Both the position numbers and the translations under genes were made by a program. This document shows, piece after piece, positions 31,845 through 40,037 of a stretch of DNA of 64,000 nucleotides (its first letter is position 1; every line of letters begins with the position of its first letter). This stretch comes from Firmicutes bacterium UBA6806 (GTDB taxonomy: Bacteria; Bacillota; Clostridia; Peptostreptococcales; Acidaminobacteraceae): positions 1-64,000 of the forward strand of contig DKFC01000029.1 in assembly GCA_002452745.1 (NCBI GenBank), in the 5' to 3' direction. The notes under the pieces are model-generated. The model saw only the letters and a list, made by a program, of their open reading frames with translations, did not search any database and was not told the origin of the DNA.

Positions 31845-34800
31845 TTAGACCGTCACTTTTTTCTTGCTTCTTCGGTTGAGTCTCACAGTTTCTATCCACA
31901 AGTAGGCACATGGAATGACAATTAGTGTAAGTGCTGTTGAGAATAACAGTCCAAAATTGATTGCTGTTGCCAGCGGTTGCCAAAGTGGCCCACCCGAAAT
32001 CATAAGTGGAATCAGCGAAATCACTGTGGTGACCATGCCAATCATAATAGGTCTGAGCCTAGTCTTAGCACCAGTAACCACGGCATCATGAAGGGAATTA
32101 CCTTCATTTTGAAGCAGTTTTATATAGTCCAGCAAGACGATGCCGTTGTTCACCACGACACCCATGAGGCTAATTGCGCCTAGCATTGCCATGAAACCTA
32201 TTGGATAATTCATAATTTTCAGGCCGCTGATAATCCCTATAAACGACAGCGGAATGGTTCCCATGATAATAAGTGGTTCAACCAGTTTTCCAAATTGCAA
32301 TGTAATAATCAAGTAGATTAACACAATGGCCATAATCGCTGGAACTACCATGGACCCAAAAGTCTCTTCGGCAAATTCGTTGTCGCCACCATAACTGAGA
32401 GTATATCCACTTGGAACTGTAAATGTCTTGAGCTTTTCCATCGCTGAATGAAGGACAACTTCCGAGCTGACATTCTTATTGAGATAGAGTCCAACAGTTA
32501 TCGTTCTGTCTTCATCCCTTCTGACAATTTGATTTAAGCTGGATTCCGTTTTAAGCTCAGCAATCTGAGAAAGAGGTACATTTTCAGCTGTAATTTGAGA
32601 CGTGATAAAAATTCGATTCATATCTTCAATGCTCAGTAAGTTCTCTCTTCCAATTCTAAGGACAACTGGTATAGAATCCTTGTCGATATCCTGCTGTTTG
32701 ATTTCAGTCACTTCCATTCCATTGACAGCCATCCTCACTGTAGAGGCAACATCATAATTGGTAATCCCCGTTAAGTTAGCCTTTGTCTCGTCCACGTTTA
32801 TCTTCAATTTATATGAGTCAAAACCATAATTGATCTCCGTTCGGTTTACACCATCCAGCAACTTCACCTCTTCGTTCACCGATTCGGCAATCCTTTTGAG
32901 TTCTGTGATATCTGATCCACTAATTCTAATTTGAACCGGCTGATCCTGCGGCATGTTCAGCTCCAAAAATTTAAGATTCACTGTCGCCTCTGGGAATCTG
33001 CTTTCGACCATGCCTGCCACATCATAGGCCTTATCTCGATCGCCATTAATCAAGTACTCTGCGACATTCGTTCCCCTCCTTGCAGATGCAAACGTGTCAT
33101 AATACTGAATAAAACCATCTCCAACTTGAACTGCCGTACTCTGAACACTGTCTTCACCATCAACCGCCTGTGCTATTTGTGCGGCCACATCTCTGGTATA
33201 ATCAAGGCTCACACCACTAGGGAGGGTCACTGTCAGAACATATTGATCCCTTTGAATGGGTGGAAATACTTGCATGCCCAGTGTAGGTACTAGTGTAAAC
33301 GAAAGTCCTAACAATACCACAAACATTAGAATTGTACGCCTTGGCTTTGCAAGTGATTTCTCTAGGAATTTATCATATGCCTTTTCAAGTTTCGCTTTTA
33401 ATTTAAAAATACGCAGTTTATGAACAAACTTATCCATTAGTCCACCGCTTCTGGACTTCACTTCCAGTATCCTGTCTCCCATTGCTGGAACCAGAGTCAG
33501 TGCAGTAAAATACGATGCAAATAGAGCTACAGATACCAGTACAGGCAGTGCACTTGCAAATTTACCCGCACTGCCTTGCATCATTGCAAGCGGTAAAAAC
33601 GAGGCAATTGTCGTCAACGTTGAAGTCAGTATTGGAATGTTGACATCCTTAACCCCTTGGATAACGGCTTCCTTTCGACTTCGCCCTTGTTGAAGGTATA
33701 AATACATGTTGTCATTTGCCACAATCCCATTTGCCACCAGCAAACTCAGAGAGATGATTAGAGAAGCAATGGAAATCTGATGAAGCGGTATTGCCGCCAG
33801 TTTCATGTAAAGCAATACGGCAGAAGTCACAACTGCAATTGGAACGGATACCACAACAGCACTTCTAAAGCCCATAAAAATCCACACAATTGCGATAACG
33901 AGAATAATCGCCGACGCCAAATTGTTGATAAAGAGGTCTATGGCATCATCCACATACTCAGGTTGATTGGTGAGTATGGTCATCTTCATATCTCTGTAAA
34001 GATCATCTTCTCTAAATTCCTCTAAAATCTTGTCAACTGCTTCACCAGTCTTCAAGACATTTGTGCCGCTCATATATCTAACGCCGACTAAAACAGCCTT
34101 TTGATTTCCTATGAGGGAATAACTGTCTGGCATTTCGTCTTTCATTTCAACTTGCGCAAGTTCCCTGAGTCTAATTGGAAGCCCAGTATCTTCTGATACG
34201 CCTACAATTGTGTTTCTCAGTTCTTCAATTGACTGGTACTCACCCGTTATTTGAACGGGAATTTTCCCCTTTTCCATCTCCAGATTGCCGCCTGGTATGC
34301 TGACGTTTCTGGCTTTGATTGCCGTCATAATCGTATTTGCAGAAATTCCATACTGATTAAGACGCGTCATGTCAAGTTGAACAGAGATCTCAGAATTTAC
34401 TTCACCCATCAATTTGACTTCAGCAACCCCGTCAATTTTAGAAACTTTCTTTTCCAAAATTTTTGCCACACGTTGGATATCCTGATTTGTATAATCACTT
34501 GAACTAAGACCTACCACAAGACCAAAGCTATTAATCAACTCCGTGTCCACTGTTGGAGCCTCTGCGCTGTCAGGCAGTTCTGCCTTGACATCATCTATCT
34601 TATCTTTTACTTTCTCCCAGTGTCTGAGAATAGCGGCATCACTCATGTCTTCAAGGGTAATCTTGATAATGCCTACACTGTCTAATGAGAAGCTCTCTAT
34701 GGTTTTTATGTTTTCAATTTCTCCAATCTTCTCCTCGATGGGCTTAATAATTTGCTTCTCCACATCCTCAGGGCTTGCCCCTGGGTAGATACATTGAACC

Positions 34801-34931
34801 AAGGCTATCGGTGGCGTAATGGTGGGATTTTCCTGTCTCTCTAAGTCAGAGTACACAAAGATTCCCCCTGCCAGTATCATCACTGAAAGCAGCAAAACAA
34901 TCGTCTTGTGCTCAACACACCATCTAATCAT
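31845..34931 (-). CDS. RND superfamily efflux permease (HAE-type)
   Basis: This 1028-residue pump has the RND layout: TM1 with VMILAGGIFVYSDLERQENP, a porter domain, a TM2-6 group, a second porter domain, and TM8-12 near the C-terminus. YPGASPEDVEKQIIKPIEE is the family's first porter motif. In TM4 the essential aspartate pair of AcrB (VDDAIV) is replaced by VANGIV (A400, N401), while an acidic residue further on (ANDN) is kept. TM10 has VVVNNGIVLLDYI. It overlaps the adaptor gene by eight bases and belongs to a two-gene operon. No outer-membrane partner is expected in a monoderm host. Confidence 0.9.
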   Translation of the reverse strand: MIRWCVEHKTIVLLLSVMILAGGIFVYSDLERQENPTITPPIALVQCIYPGASPEDVEKQIIKPIEEKIGEIENIKTIESFSLDSVGIIKITLEDMSDAAILRHWEKVKDKIDDVKAELPDSAEAPTVDTELINSFGLVVGLSSSDYTNQDIQRVAKILEKKVSKIDGVAEVKLMGEVNSEISVQLDMTRLNQYGISANTIMTAIKARNVSIPGGNLEMEKGKIPVQITGEYQSIEELRNTIVGVSEDTGLPIRLRELAQVEMKDEMPDSYSLIGNQKAVLVGVRYMSGTNVLKTGEAVDKILEEFREDDLYRDMKMTILTNQPEYVDDAIDLFINNLASAIILVIAIVWIFMGFRSAVVVSVPIAVVTSAVLLYMKLAAIPLHQISIASLIISLSLLVANGIVANDNMYLYLQQGRSRKEAVIQGVKDVNIPILTSTLTTIASFLPLAMMQGSAGKFASALPVLVSVALFASYFTALTLVPAMGDRILEVKSRSGGLMDKFVHKLRIFKLKAKLEKAYDKFLEKSLAKPRRTILMFVVLLGLSFTLVPTLGMQVFPPIQRDQYVLTVTLPSGVSLDYTRDVAAQIAQAVDGEDSVQSTAVQVGDGFIQYYDTFASARRGTNVAEYLINGDRDKAYDVAGMVESRFPEATVNLKFLELNMPQDQPVQIRISGSDITELKRIAESVNEEVKLLDGVNRTEINYGFDSYKLKINVDETKANLTGITNYDVASTVRMAVNGMEVTEIKQQDIDKDSIPVVLRIGRENLLSIEDMNRIFITSQITAENVPLSQIAELKTESSLNQIVRRDEDRTITVGLYLNKNVSSEVVLHSAMEKLKTFTVPSGYTLSYGGDNEFAEETFGSMVVPAIMAIVLIYLIITLQFGKLVEPLIIMGTIPLSFIGIISGLKIMNYPIGFMAMLGAISLMGVVVNNGIVLLDYIKLLQNEGNSLHDAVVTGAKTRLRPIMIGMVTTVISLIPLMISGGPLWQPLATAINFGLLFSTALTLIVIPCAYLWIETVRLNRRSKKKVTV

Positions 34932-36084
34932 TTTGAGTCACCTTCTCCCCATCTTGAAGCTGATATTGCCCCTCAATAACTAAGCGCTCACCCGCTTCCA
35001 ATCCACTTGTCACAACGATTCTGTCATCTATTAATTCACCCGTTTGAATTTCTCGCTCCACAACTGTTTCGGTACTTTCATCATATAAGAAGACCACTTC
35101 TCTGTCAGCCTTGTGAACCACTGCTAAAAACGGAATCAAAATCCCCTCTTCTTCTTTCGATACCAAACTTGCTTTGGCAATCATGCCTGCTTTTAAAATG
35201 CCATCTTTGTTCTCCACATCTGCTCGAACGGTAAAAAGCCTCGTCTTCTCATCTGCAACTGCACCGATTTCGCTAATCGTCCCAACGACTTCCTGTTCCA
35301 CACCGTACACGTAAATGGGAATCTCTTGATTTAGTTTAAACTTTCCAATTTGTGCATCACTGACACCAAATTCAGCCTGAACTTTATCGGTAGAGCCCAG
35401 CACAACCACTGGATAGCCAGCTCCCTGAACCTCACCTTCCGAGCCGACCTTCTTCAGCACAACGCCATCAATCGGACTATAAAGGGTGGTATCGCTTAGA
35501 TTGTTCATGGCATTGTCATATGCGGCTTTTGCCTGTCCCAGTTGCTTGTTGGCGATTTCAAATGCATTTTGCGCCTGTGTATAGGTGCTCTCATCCACAG
35601 CAAGTTTTGCTGCGACTTCGTCTAACTGCGCTTTTGGAATCGCCGACTCATTATAGAGCTCCTTTACCCGATCATATGTCAACTGAGTTAAATCCAGCTG
35701 CGCTTTTGCCTGCTCTAGTTTTTGAGGAATATCCCTCTCTATTGACATTTTCGCCGATTCATATTGAGCCTTTGCCGCATCCACTGCCAGATTGTAATCT
35801 TCTGTTTTTAATTTGACCACCGCATCGCCTTTTTGAACTGATTGTCCTTCTGAAACCAAGACATCTTCTATAACGCCATCTATTTTAAAACTCAGCTTCA
35901 CGGTTTCAGAGGGAACTATGTTCCCAGAGATGCTGTTTGAATATCCCATTTCTTCCTGCTCTAGCGCCACAGTCTTAACTGCCCTGATACGGCTTTCCTC
36001 TGCCTGACTAGAAGCACACCCACTTAGCATTGTCACCATTAGGGTCAATACAATTGAAAGTCCTGCCAATTTCACATGCTTCAT
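34924..36084 (-). CDS. RND periplasmic adaptor-type protein (HlyD/MFP family), lipoprotein
   Basis: This 386-residue adaptor has a signal peptide and lipobox LSGC (lipid cysteine near residue 23). A lipoyl half-motif (VSEGQSVQKGDAVVKL), a long coiled-coil hairpin (about residues 85-190), the returning lipoyl half (LYSPIDGVVLKKVGSEGEV) and a beta-barrel follow. The final domain includes DRIVVTSGLEAGERLVIEG. It links to the RND permease encoded by the overlapping downstream gene. Expression should be controlled by the divergent TetR regulator through a palindrome in its leader. Confidence 0.9.
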   Translation of the reverse strand: MKHVKLAGLSIVLTLMVTMLSGCASSQAEESRIRAVKTVALEQEEMGYSNSISGNIVPSETVKLSFKIDGVIEDVLVSEGQSVQKGDAVVKLKTEDYNLAVDAAKAQYESAKMSIERDIPQKLEQAKAQLDLTQLTYDRVKELYNESAIPKAQLDEVAAKLAVDESTYTQAQNAFEIANKQLGQAKAAYDNAMNNLSDTTLYSPIDGVVLKKVGSEGEVQGAGYPVVVLGSTDKVQAEFGVSDAQIGKFKLNQEIPIYVYGVEQEVVGTISEIGAVADEKTRLFTVRADVENKDGILKAGMIAKASLVSKEEEGILIPFLAVVHKADREVVFLYDESTETVVEREIQTGELIDDRIVVTSGLEAGERLVIEGQYQLQDGEKVTQND

Positions 36085-36101
36085 TATTTTCTCCTCCTTT
36101 T

Positions 36102-36161
36102 ATCAACACGTGTTGATTATTGCACATGTATATATTATACTTTTCATAGAAAAACTTTCAA
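36102..36161 (-). promoter_or_regulatory. Efflux operon promoter and 16-bp palindromic operator
   Basis: On the minus strand TTGAAA (36161-36156), N16 and TATAAT (36139-36134) form a near-consensus promoter. Downstream, just ahead of the AAAGGAGG site, lies the perfect palindrome ATCAACACGTGTTGAT (36102-36117). A half-copy AATCAACACA lies at 36190-36199 before the TetR gene. It is a roadblock-type operator candidate. Confidence 0.7.
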
Positions 36162-36246
36162 TAATCAGGTGATTGTACTTATGTTCAATAATCAACACAA
36201 AGGCAAAATCTGTTGAAAAACATCATTAGAAGGAGGTAAAATTTTT

Positions 36247-36879
36247 ATGAACAAACCTTCCGAAGCCATAGACCGCAGAGTCCGCAAGACAAAGCAACAA
36301 ATAAAAAAGGGATTTGTCAAATTGCTAAGCGAAAAAGAACTGCACGATATCACCGTTAAAGAACTCACAGATATGGTAGATATCAACCGTGGGACTTTTT
36401 ACCTTCACTATAAGGATATCTATGATCTTCTGAGCCATATTGAAGACGAGATGATGAATGAACTCAATGCCCTTTTGGACAAGCATATGGTCACAAATCC
36501 AACTTCACTCAGCAATCGTTTTTTTATAGAAGTCTTACAATATGTCAAACAAAATGCCCAGCTATGCCTGTTTTTTCTAAAGAAAAAGGGTGATGATCAC
36601 TTCTATGGACGTCTTAAGAAAATGCTCGAAGGCAGATGTACCAATTATCTGGTGGCCCTCAACAAAAATGTGGAGCTAAGGTCTTACGAGTTCTTTTCAG
36701 CATATGTGGTAACTGGAACCATTGGGCTCATCCAGCAGTGGCTTGAAACTGGTCATCGTGAATCCATTGAGACCATCGCTTCTTTGCTCACAGAAATAGA
36801 TAACTATACGAGTATTGTCAACCTCAATAGACTAGAAGCCTATATGACCCAGCCTCTTCCAATCAGCACTAAAAAATAA
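36247..36879 (+). CDS. TetR/AcrR family regulator of the efflux operon
   Basis: This 210-residue regulator has an N-terminal HTH (about residues 10-60, with LLSEKELHDITVKELTDMVDINRGTFYLHY) and a C-terminal part of the TetR_C_7/YxaF-like kind. GAAGGAGG precedes its ATG. It is divergent from the MFP-RND operon. The palindrome at 36102-36117 and the half-site at 36190-36199 are probable binding points. Ligands are likely the pump's own substrates. Confidence 0.88.
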   Translation: MNKPSEAIDRRVRKTKQQIKKGFVKLLSEKELHDITVKELTDMVDINRGTFYLHYKDIYDLLSHIEDEMMNELNALLDKHMVTNPTSLSNRFFIEVLQYVKQNAQLCLFFLKKKGDDHFYGRLKKMLEGRCTNYLVALNKNVELRSYEFFSAYVVTGTIGLIQQWLETGHRESIETIASLLTEIDNYTSIVNLNRLEAYMTQPLPISTKK

Positions 36880-36916
36880 TTTAGTGAGGAGGATATACTT
36901 TTCTGCCGTGACGCAA

Positions 36917-36953
36917 AGCGCCCTATGTCCATTTAACTTAGACATAGGGCGCT
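36917..36953. terminator. Convergent terminator between TetR and tnaA
   Basis: AGCGCCCTATGTC (36917-36929) pairs perfectly with GACATAGGGCGCT (36941-36953). It lies between two genes that read toward each other, and gives a short T-run on the minus strand. Confidence 0.75.
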
Positions 36954-36994
36954 CTTATGGTTTCGCTTATTCAATTGATTTTAATTTCTATATT

Positions 36995-38374
36995 CTATTC
37001 TATTGGTTTTAACTTTGCTGTGAAATGTCTGAGAACAGGCGGTTGCCACAGGATTTCGTAGCCTTTTATTTTACTTGCCTTTTCCTTGATGTTAATGAGT
37101 GCTTCCACAACCACATCAAAGTGAGCTTGCGTGTAAACCCTTCTTGGAATTGCAAGTCTTGTAAACTCCATTTCAGCTTCTTGTTGTTCACCAGTTTCAG
37201 GGTCTAAGTCCATGAGGAACGACCCAATATCACAGGTTCTGATTCCAGCTTCCAAATAAAGTTCGCAAGCTAGTGCATGTCCTGGGAATTGGAAGTATGG
37301 GATGTGTGGTAAAAGTGCTTTTGCATCTAAGAAAACCGCGTGTCCGCCAACAGGATATTGGAACGGAATCCCAGCTTCTTTGAGTTTTCCTCCAAGATAT
37401 TCTACTTGACCCACTCTGTATTTCAAGTAATCTTTATCAAGACCTTCGTAAAGTCCAATTGAAAGGGCTTCTAAATCTCTACCAGCAAGCCCGCCGTAAG
37501 TGACGAACCCTTCATATGGAATTGTGAGACCTTTGACTTTTGTATAGAGTTCTTCTGACTCTCTAACGCCAATCAAACCACCCATGTTTACAATGGCATC
37601 TTTTTTTGCACTCATGGTGAAGGCATCCCCGTAGCTGAACATTTCTCTGACGATATCAATAATTTCAACCTCTGCATAGCCTTCTTCACGTTGTTTGATG
37701 AAATGAGCATTTTCGGCATATCTAGCAGCATCTATAATCATGGTAATGCCATATTTATCTGCAATTTCTCTGGTTTCTTTGAGGTTTGCCATAGAAACAG
37801 GCTGCCCACCTGCTGAGTTATTTGTGATGGTCATAATAATCAGACCCACGTTTTCAGCACCAACTTCTTGAATATACGCATCCAGTCTCTTGGTATCCAT
37901 GTTGCCCTTAAATGGAACATAAGTCTGTGTATCTTTTGCCTCTGGAACAACAATATCCACAGGTCTTGCACCTAAAAGGCCCACATGACCTCTAGTGGTG
38001 TCAAAATGCATGTTGGAAATACACTTTTGTCCTTTTTTAAGAAGGCTTGGGAGAAGCACTTGTTCCGCCGCTCTTCCCTGGTGAACGGGTTGGCTGTATT
38101 TGTAACCAAAGATGTCCTTAACGGCGTTTTGAAGTTTCTTGTATCCTCTTGCGCCTGCGTACGACTCATCTCCTGACATCATGCCGGCCCACTGAGTATC
38201 ACTCATCGCACCTGTTCCGCTATCTGTTAAGAAGTCAATATAGACATCATCTGACTCCAGTCCGAAAAGATTGTAATTTGCAATTTTCAATTTTTCTTCA
38301 CGTTCTGCACGAGTGGTCATTTTTAAAGGTTCAACCATTTTAATTTTAAAGGGTTCTGCAACATATTTAATCAT
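36995..38374 (-). CDS. tnaA: Tryptophanase (tryptophan indole-lyase)
   Basis: This 459-residue PLP enzyme splits L-tryptophan to indole, pyruvate and ammonia. The fold is the beta-eliminating lyase fold. LTDSGTGAMSD, HQGRAAEQ, TITNNSAGGQPVSMANL and the PLP lysine in MSAKKDA (about K258) are visible. Tyrosine phenol-lyase is very similar, but its substrate-binding arginine (in SMERG) is replaced here by isoleucine in CDIGSF, as in tryptophanases. The C-terminal RHFTAKLK also matches TnaA. A regulator gene is divergent, with an inverted repeat between them. No TnaC-like leader or tryptophan permease lies beside it. Confidence 0.85.
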   Translation of the reverse strand: MIKYVAEPFKIKMVEPLKMTTRAEREEKLKIANYNLFGLESDDVYIDFLTDSGTGAMSDTQWAGMMSGDESYAGARGYKKLQNAVKDIFGYKYSQPVHQGRAAEQVLLPSLLKKGQKCISNMHFDTTRGHVGLLGARPVDIVVPEAKDTQTYVPFKGNMDTKRLDAYIQEVGAENVGLIIMTITNNSAGGQPVSMANLKETREIADKYGITMIIDAARYAENAHFIKQREEGYAEVEIIDIVREMFSYGDAFTMSAKKDAIVNMGGLIGVRESEELYTKVKGLTIPYEGFVTYGGLAGRDLEALSIGLYEGLDKDYLKYRVGQVEYLGGKLKEAGIPFQYPVGGHAVFLDAKALLPHIPYFQFPGHALACELYLEAGIRTCDIGSFLMDLDPETGEQQEAEMEFTRLAIPRRVYTQAHFDVVVEALINIKEKASKIKGYEILWQPPVLRHFTAKLKPIE

Positions 38375-38397
38375 GTGATAGCCTCCTGATTTTTATT

Positions 38398-38472
38398 AAT
38401 TAAAGACTATCATAAATAGCTTTTGCTTTATAGCGTCTTTAATTTGACTTTATACTGTTTGTAAAATAAAAT
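38398..38472 (+). promoter_or_regulatory. tnaA/regulator control region: 10-bp inverted repeat and promoter
   Basis: AATTAAAGAC (38398-38407) is perfectly inverted as GTCTTTAATT (38435-38444), with centres 37 bases apart. TTGACT (38444-38449), N17 and TAAAAT (38467-38472) follow for the rightward regulator gene. The repeat flanks the region where the tnaA promoter should be, so it probably binds the regulator. Confidence 0.6.
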
Positions 38473-38495
38473 AGAGCTGAATGGAGGTTATATAG

Positions 38496-39809
38496 ATGAA
38501 GCGAATCGGAATTGTTGGACACCCTGAAAATGTAGAAAGGGTTTTAGGCGTTATTGAAAGCGCATTTCCAGATGTCACAGGTATCGCCATCGAAACCAGA
38601 GAAATGAGCCAGATCGAAAACACAGTTCAGTATCTTTCAGAACATATTGACGATTTTGATGGCGTCCTCTTTACAGGTAAAATCCTGTATGATGTGATGA
38701 ATCATCGCATGCATTCCCAGAACCCGTGGGTCTATCTGGACAACGACGAAAGTCAGCTCCAACGCATCCTTTTATCCTCTTTAATTGGACAGAAACACGA
38801 TATTACTAAAATCAGCATTGACTCGTATACAGAGGACATGGTTGAATCTATCTACAGGGGCATCGGTCTTATAGAAGGACAATACCATGCCATCATTTCC
38901 AAGATAGATATTTTTAAAGAAAGCCTGTTTGATGATCTCATTGCCTTTCACAGCAGGTGTTTCCAAACAGGTCAATCGGGTGTAGCTATCACAGGCATTT
39001 CAGCAATTTGCAGTCGACTACATACACTGGGTATTCCAGCCATGCTCCTAACCCCTAACGAAACTACCATCAAAAATACCCTGCACGATCTCCTTGAGAA
39101 AATCAGATTTGAAGATTTGACTGTGAGCCAAATTGTGGTCATTTCTGTTGAAATCGAAGCCGGTGGCGAGTATCACTGGACATCTGAAAATGAATATGGG
39201 CTCATGTTAGAGAAAACCCATATTACAGAAGAAGTCTACAAGTTTGCCCAGCGCATCCAAGCTGCTGTTGTGGAAAGTGAAAGAAGCTACCTCCTGTTTT
39301 CAACGCGTAAAATTGTGGAATACGAAACTAAGAATCTCAGAGAATTATCACTTTTCAGACGTATTGGTGAGAAGACCGAGCGAACAGTCAGCGTAGGGAT
39401 TGGGTTTGGCATCACTGCAAGGGAGGCCAAGGCAAATGCTCTAATCGGTAAGAACAAGGCCTCTAAAATGGGGGGAAATCAGGGGTTTGTGGTGTACAAT
39501 CGAAGGCACATGGAAAAAATAACTTCTGTCCACAAGAAAACAGAGCCCACAAGTGACATTCAATTTCGTGATATATCCGAAAAAAGCGGGGTCAGTGCCA
39601 ACAATATCTATCATCTGAAATGCCTCATTGACCTCTATAAAAAAGATACGTTTACCAGTCATGAGCTTGCAGACGAGTTTGGAAACTCCCTGAGAAGCAC
39701 CAATCGCATGATCGAAAAACTGGAGGTCGCAGGCTATGTGGAAGTGATTGGCAAGAAAATTATAGGTAAATCCGGCAGACCTAGCCGTCTTCTGAAATTC
39801 CTGCTCTAA
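38496..39809 (+). CDS. Predicted transcriptional regulator with GGDEF-like fold and C-terminal winged helix
   Basis: This 437-residue soluble protein has no signal peptide. Residues 1-120 form an alpha/beta sensor-like domain. A central part has VSVGIGFGITAREAKANALIGKNKA (positions about 300-325), resembling degenerate nucleotide-cyclase/GGDEF-type folds without a GGDEF signature. The last 70 residues look like a winged HTH (FTSHELADEFGNSLRSTNRMIEKLEVAGYVEVIG, positions about 389-422). It is divergent from tnaA across an inverted repeat. Control of tryptophanase is the simplest role. I do not recognise a named family. Confidence 0.65.
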   Translation: MKRIGIVGHPENVERVLGVIESAFPDVTGIAIETREMSQIENTVQYLSEHIDDFDGVLFTGKILYDVMNHRMHSQNPWVYLDNDESQLQRILLSSLIGQKHDITKISIDSYTEDMVESIYRGIGLIEGQYHAIISKIDIFKESLFDDLIAFHSRCFQTGQSGVAITGISAICSRLHTLGIPAMLLTPNETTIKNTLHDLLEKIRFEDLTVSQIVVISVEIEAGGEYHWTSENEYGLMLEKTHITEEVYKFAQRIQAAVVESERSYLLFSTRKIVEYETKNLRELSLFRRIGEKTERTVSVGIGFGITAREAKANALIGKNKASKMGGNQGFVVYNRRHMEKITSVHKKTEPTSDIQFRDISEKSGVSANNIYHLKCLIDLYKKDTFTSHELADEFGNSLRSTNRMIEKLEVAGYVEVIGKKIIGKSGRPSRLLKFLL

Positions 39810-39859
39810 CAAGTGCTAAGTATCCATTCTTGCTCTAACAGCTGCTAAGTATCCACTCT
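39802..39859 (+). repeat. 29-bp direct duplication across the regulator stop codon
   Basis: TGCTCTAACA(A/G)(G/C)TGCTAAGTATCCA(T/C)TCT-type units start at 39802 and 39831. The first unit includes the TAA stop (39807-39809). The two copies differ at only a few positions, so the duplication is fairly recent. Confidence 0.8.
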
Positions 39860-39923
39860 CACACCAGACAAATGCTTTTGTAAACCGCTATCTACTCGAA
39901 AGGTTAAGAGACCGTACAACAAG

Positions 39924-39984
39924 ATAAAAAAAAACCGAATCCTCGAAAGCTAGACCATATGGTCTAGCTTTCAAAATTCGGTTT
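39924..39984 (-). terminator. Long terminator of the SLH surface protein gene
   Basis: AAACCGAAT (39932-39940) pairs with ATTCGGTTT (39976-39984), and a perfect 14-bp inner stem (GAAAGCTAGACCAT and complement, 39945-39972) caps it. On the minus strand the stem runs into TTTTTTTTT. Confidence 0.9.
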
Positions 39985-40037
39985 GATAATCTCTTGCGTT
40001 TAAGCCAGAATCTGGAGGAATCCAGCCAACAATTGGC

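Noticed and set aside
36995..38374. Tyrosine phenol-lyase instead of tryptophanase
   Set aside because: The arginine needed to bind the phenol side (in SMERG of TPL) is isoleucine here, and the C-terminal part matches TnaA. Activity tests would settle any doubt.
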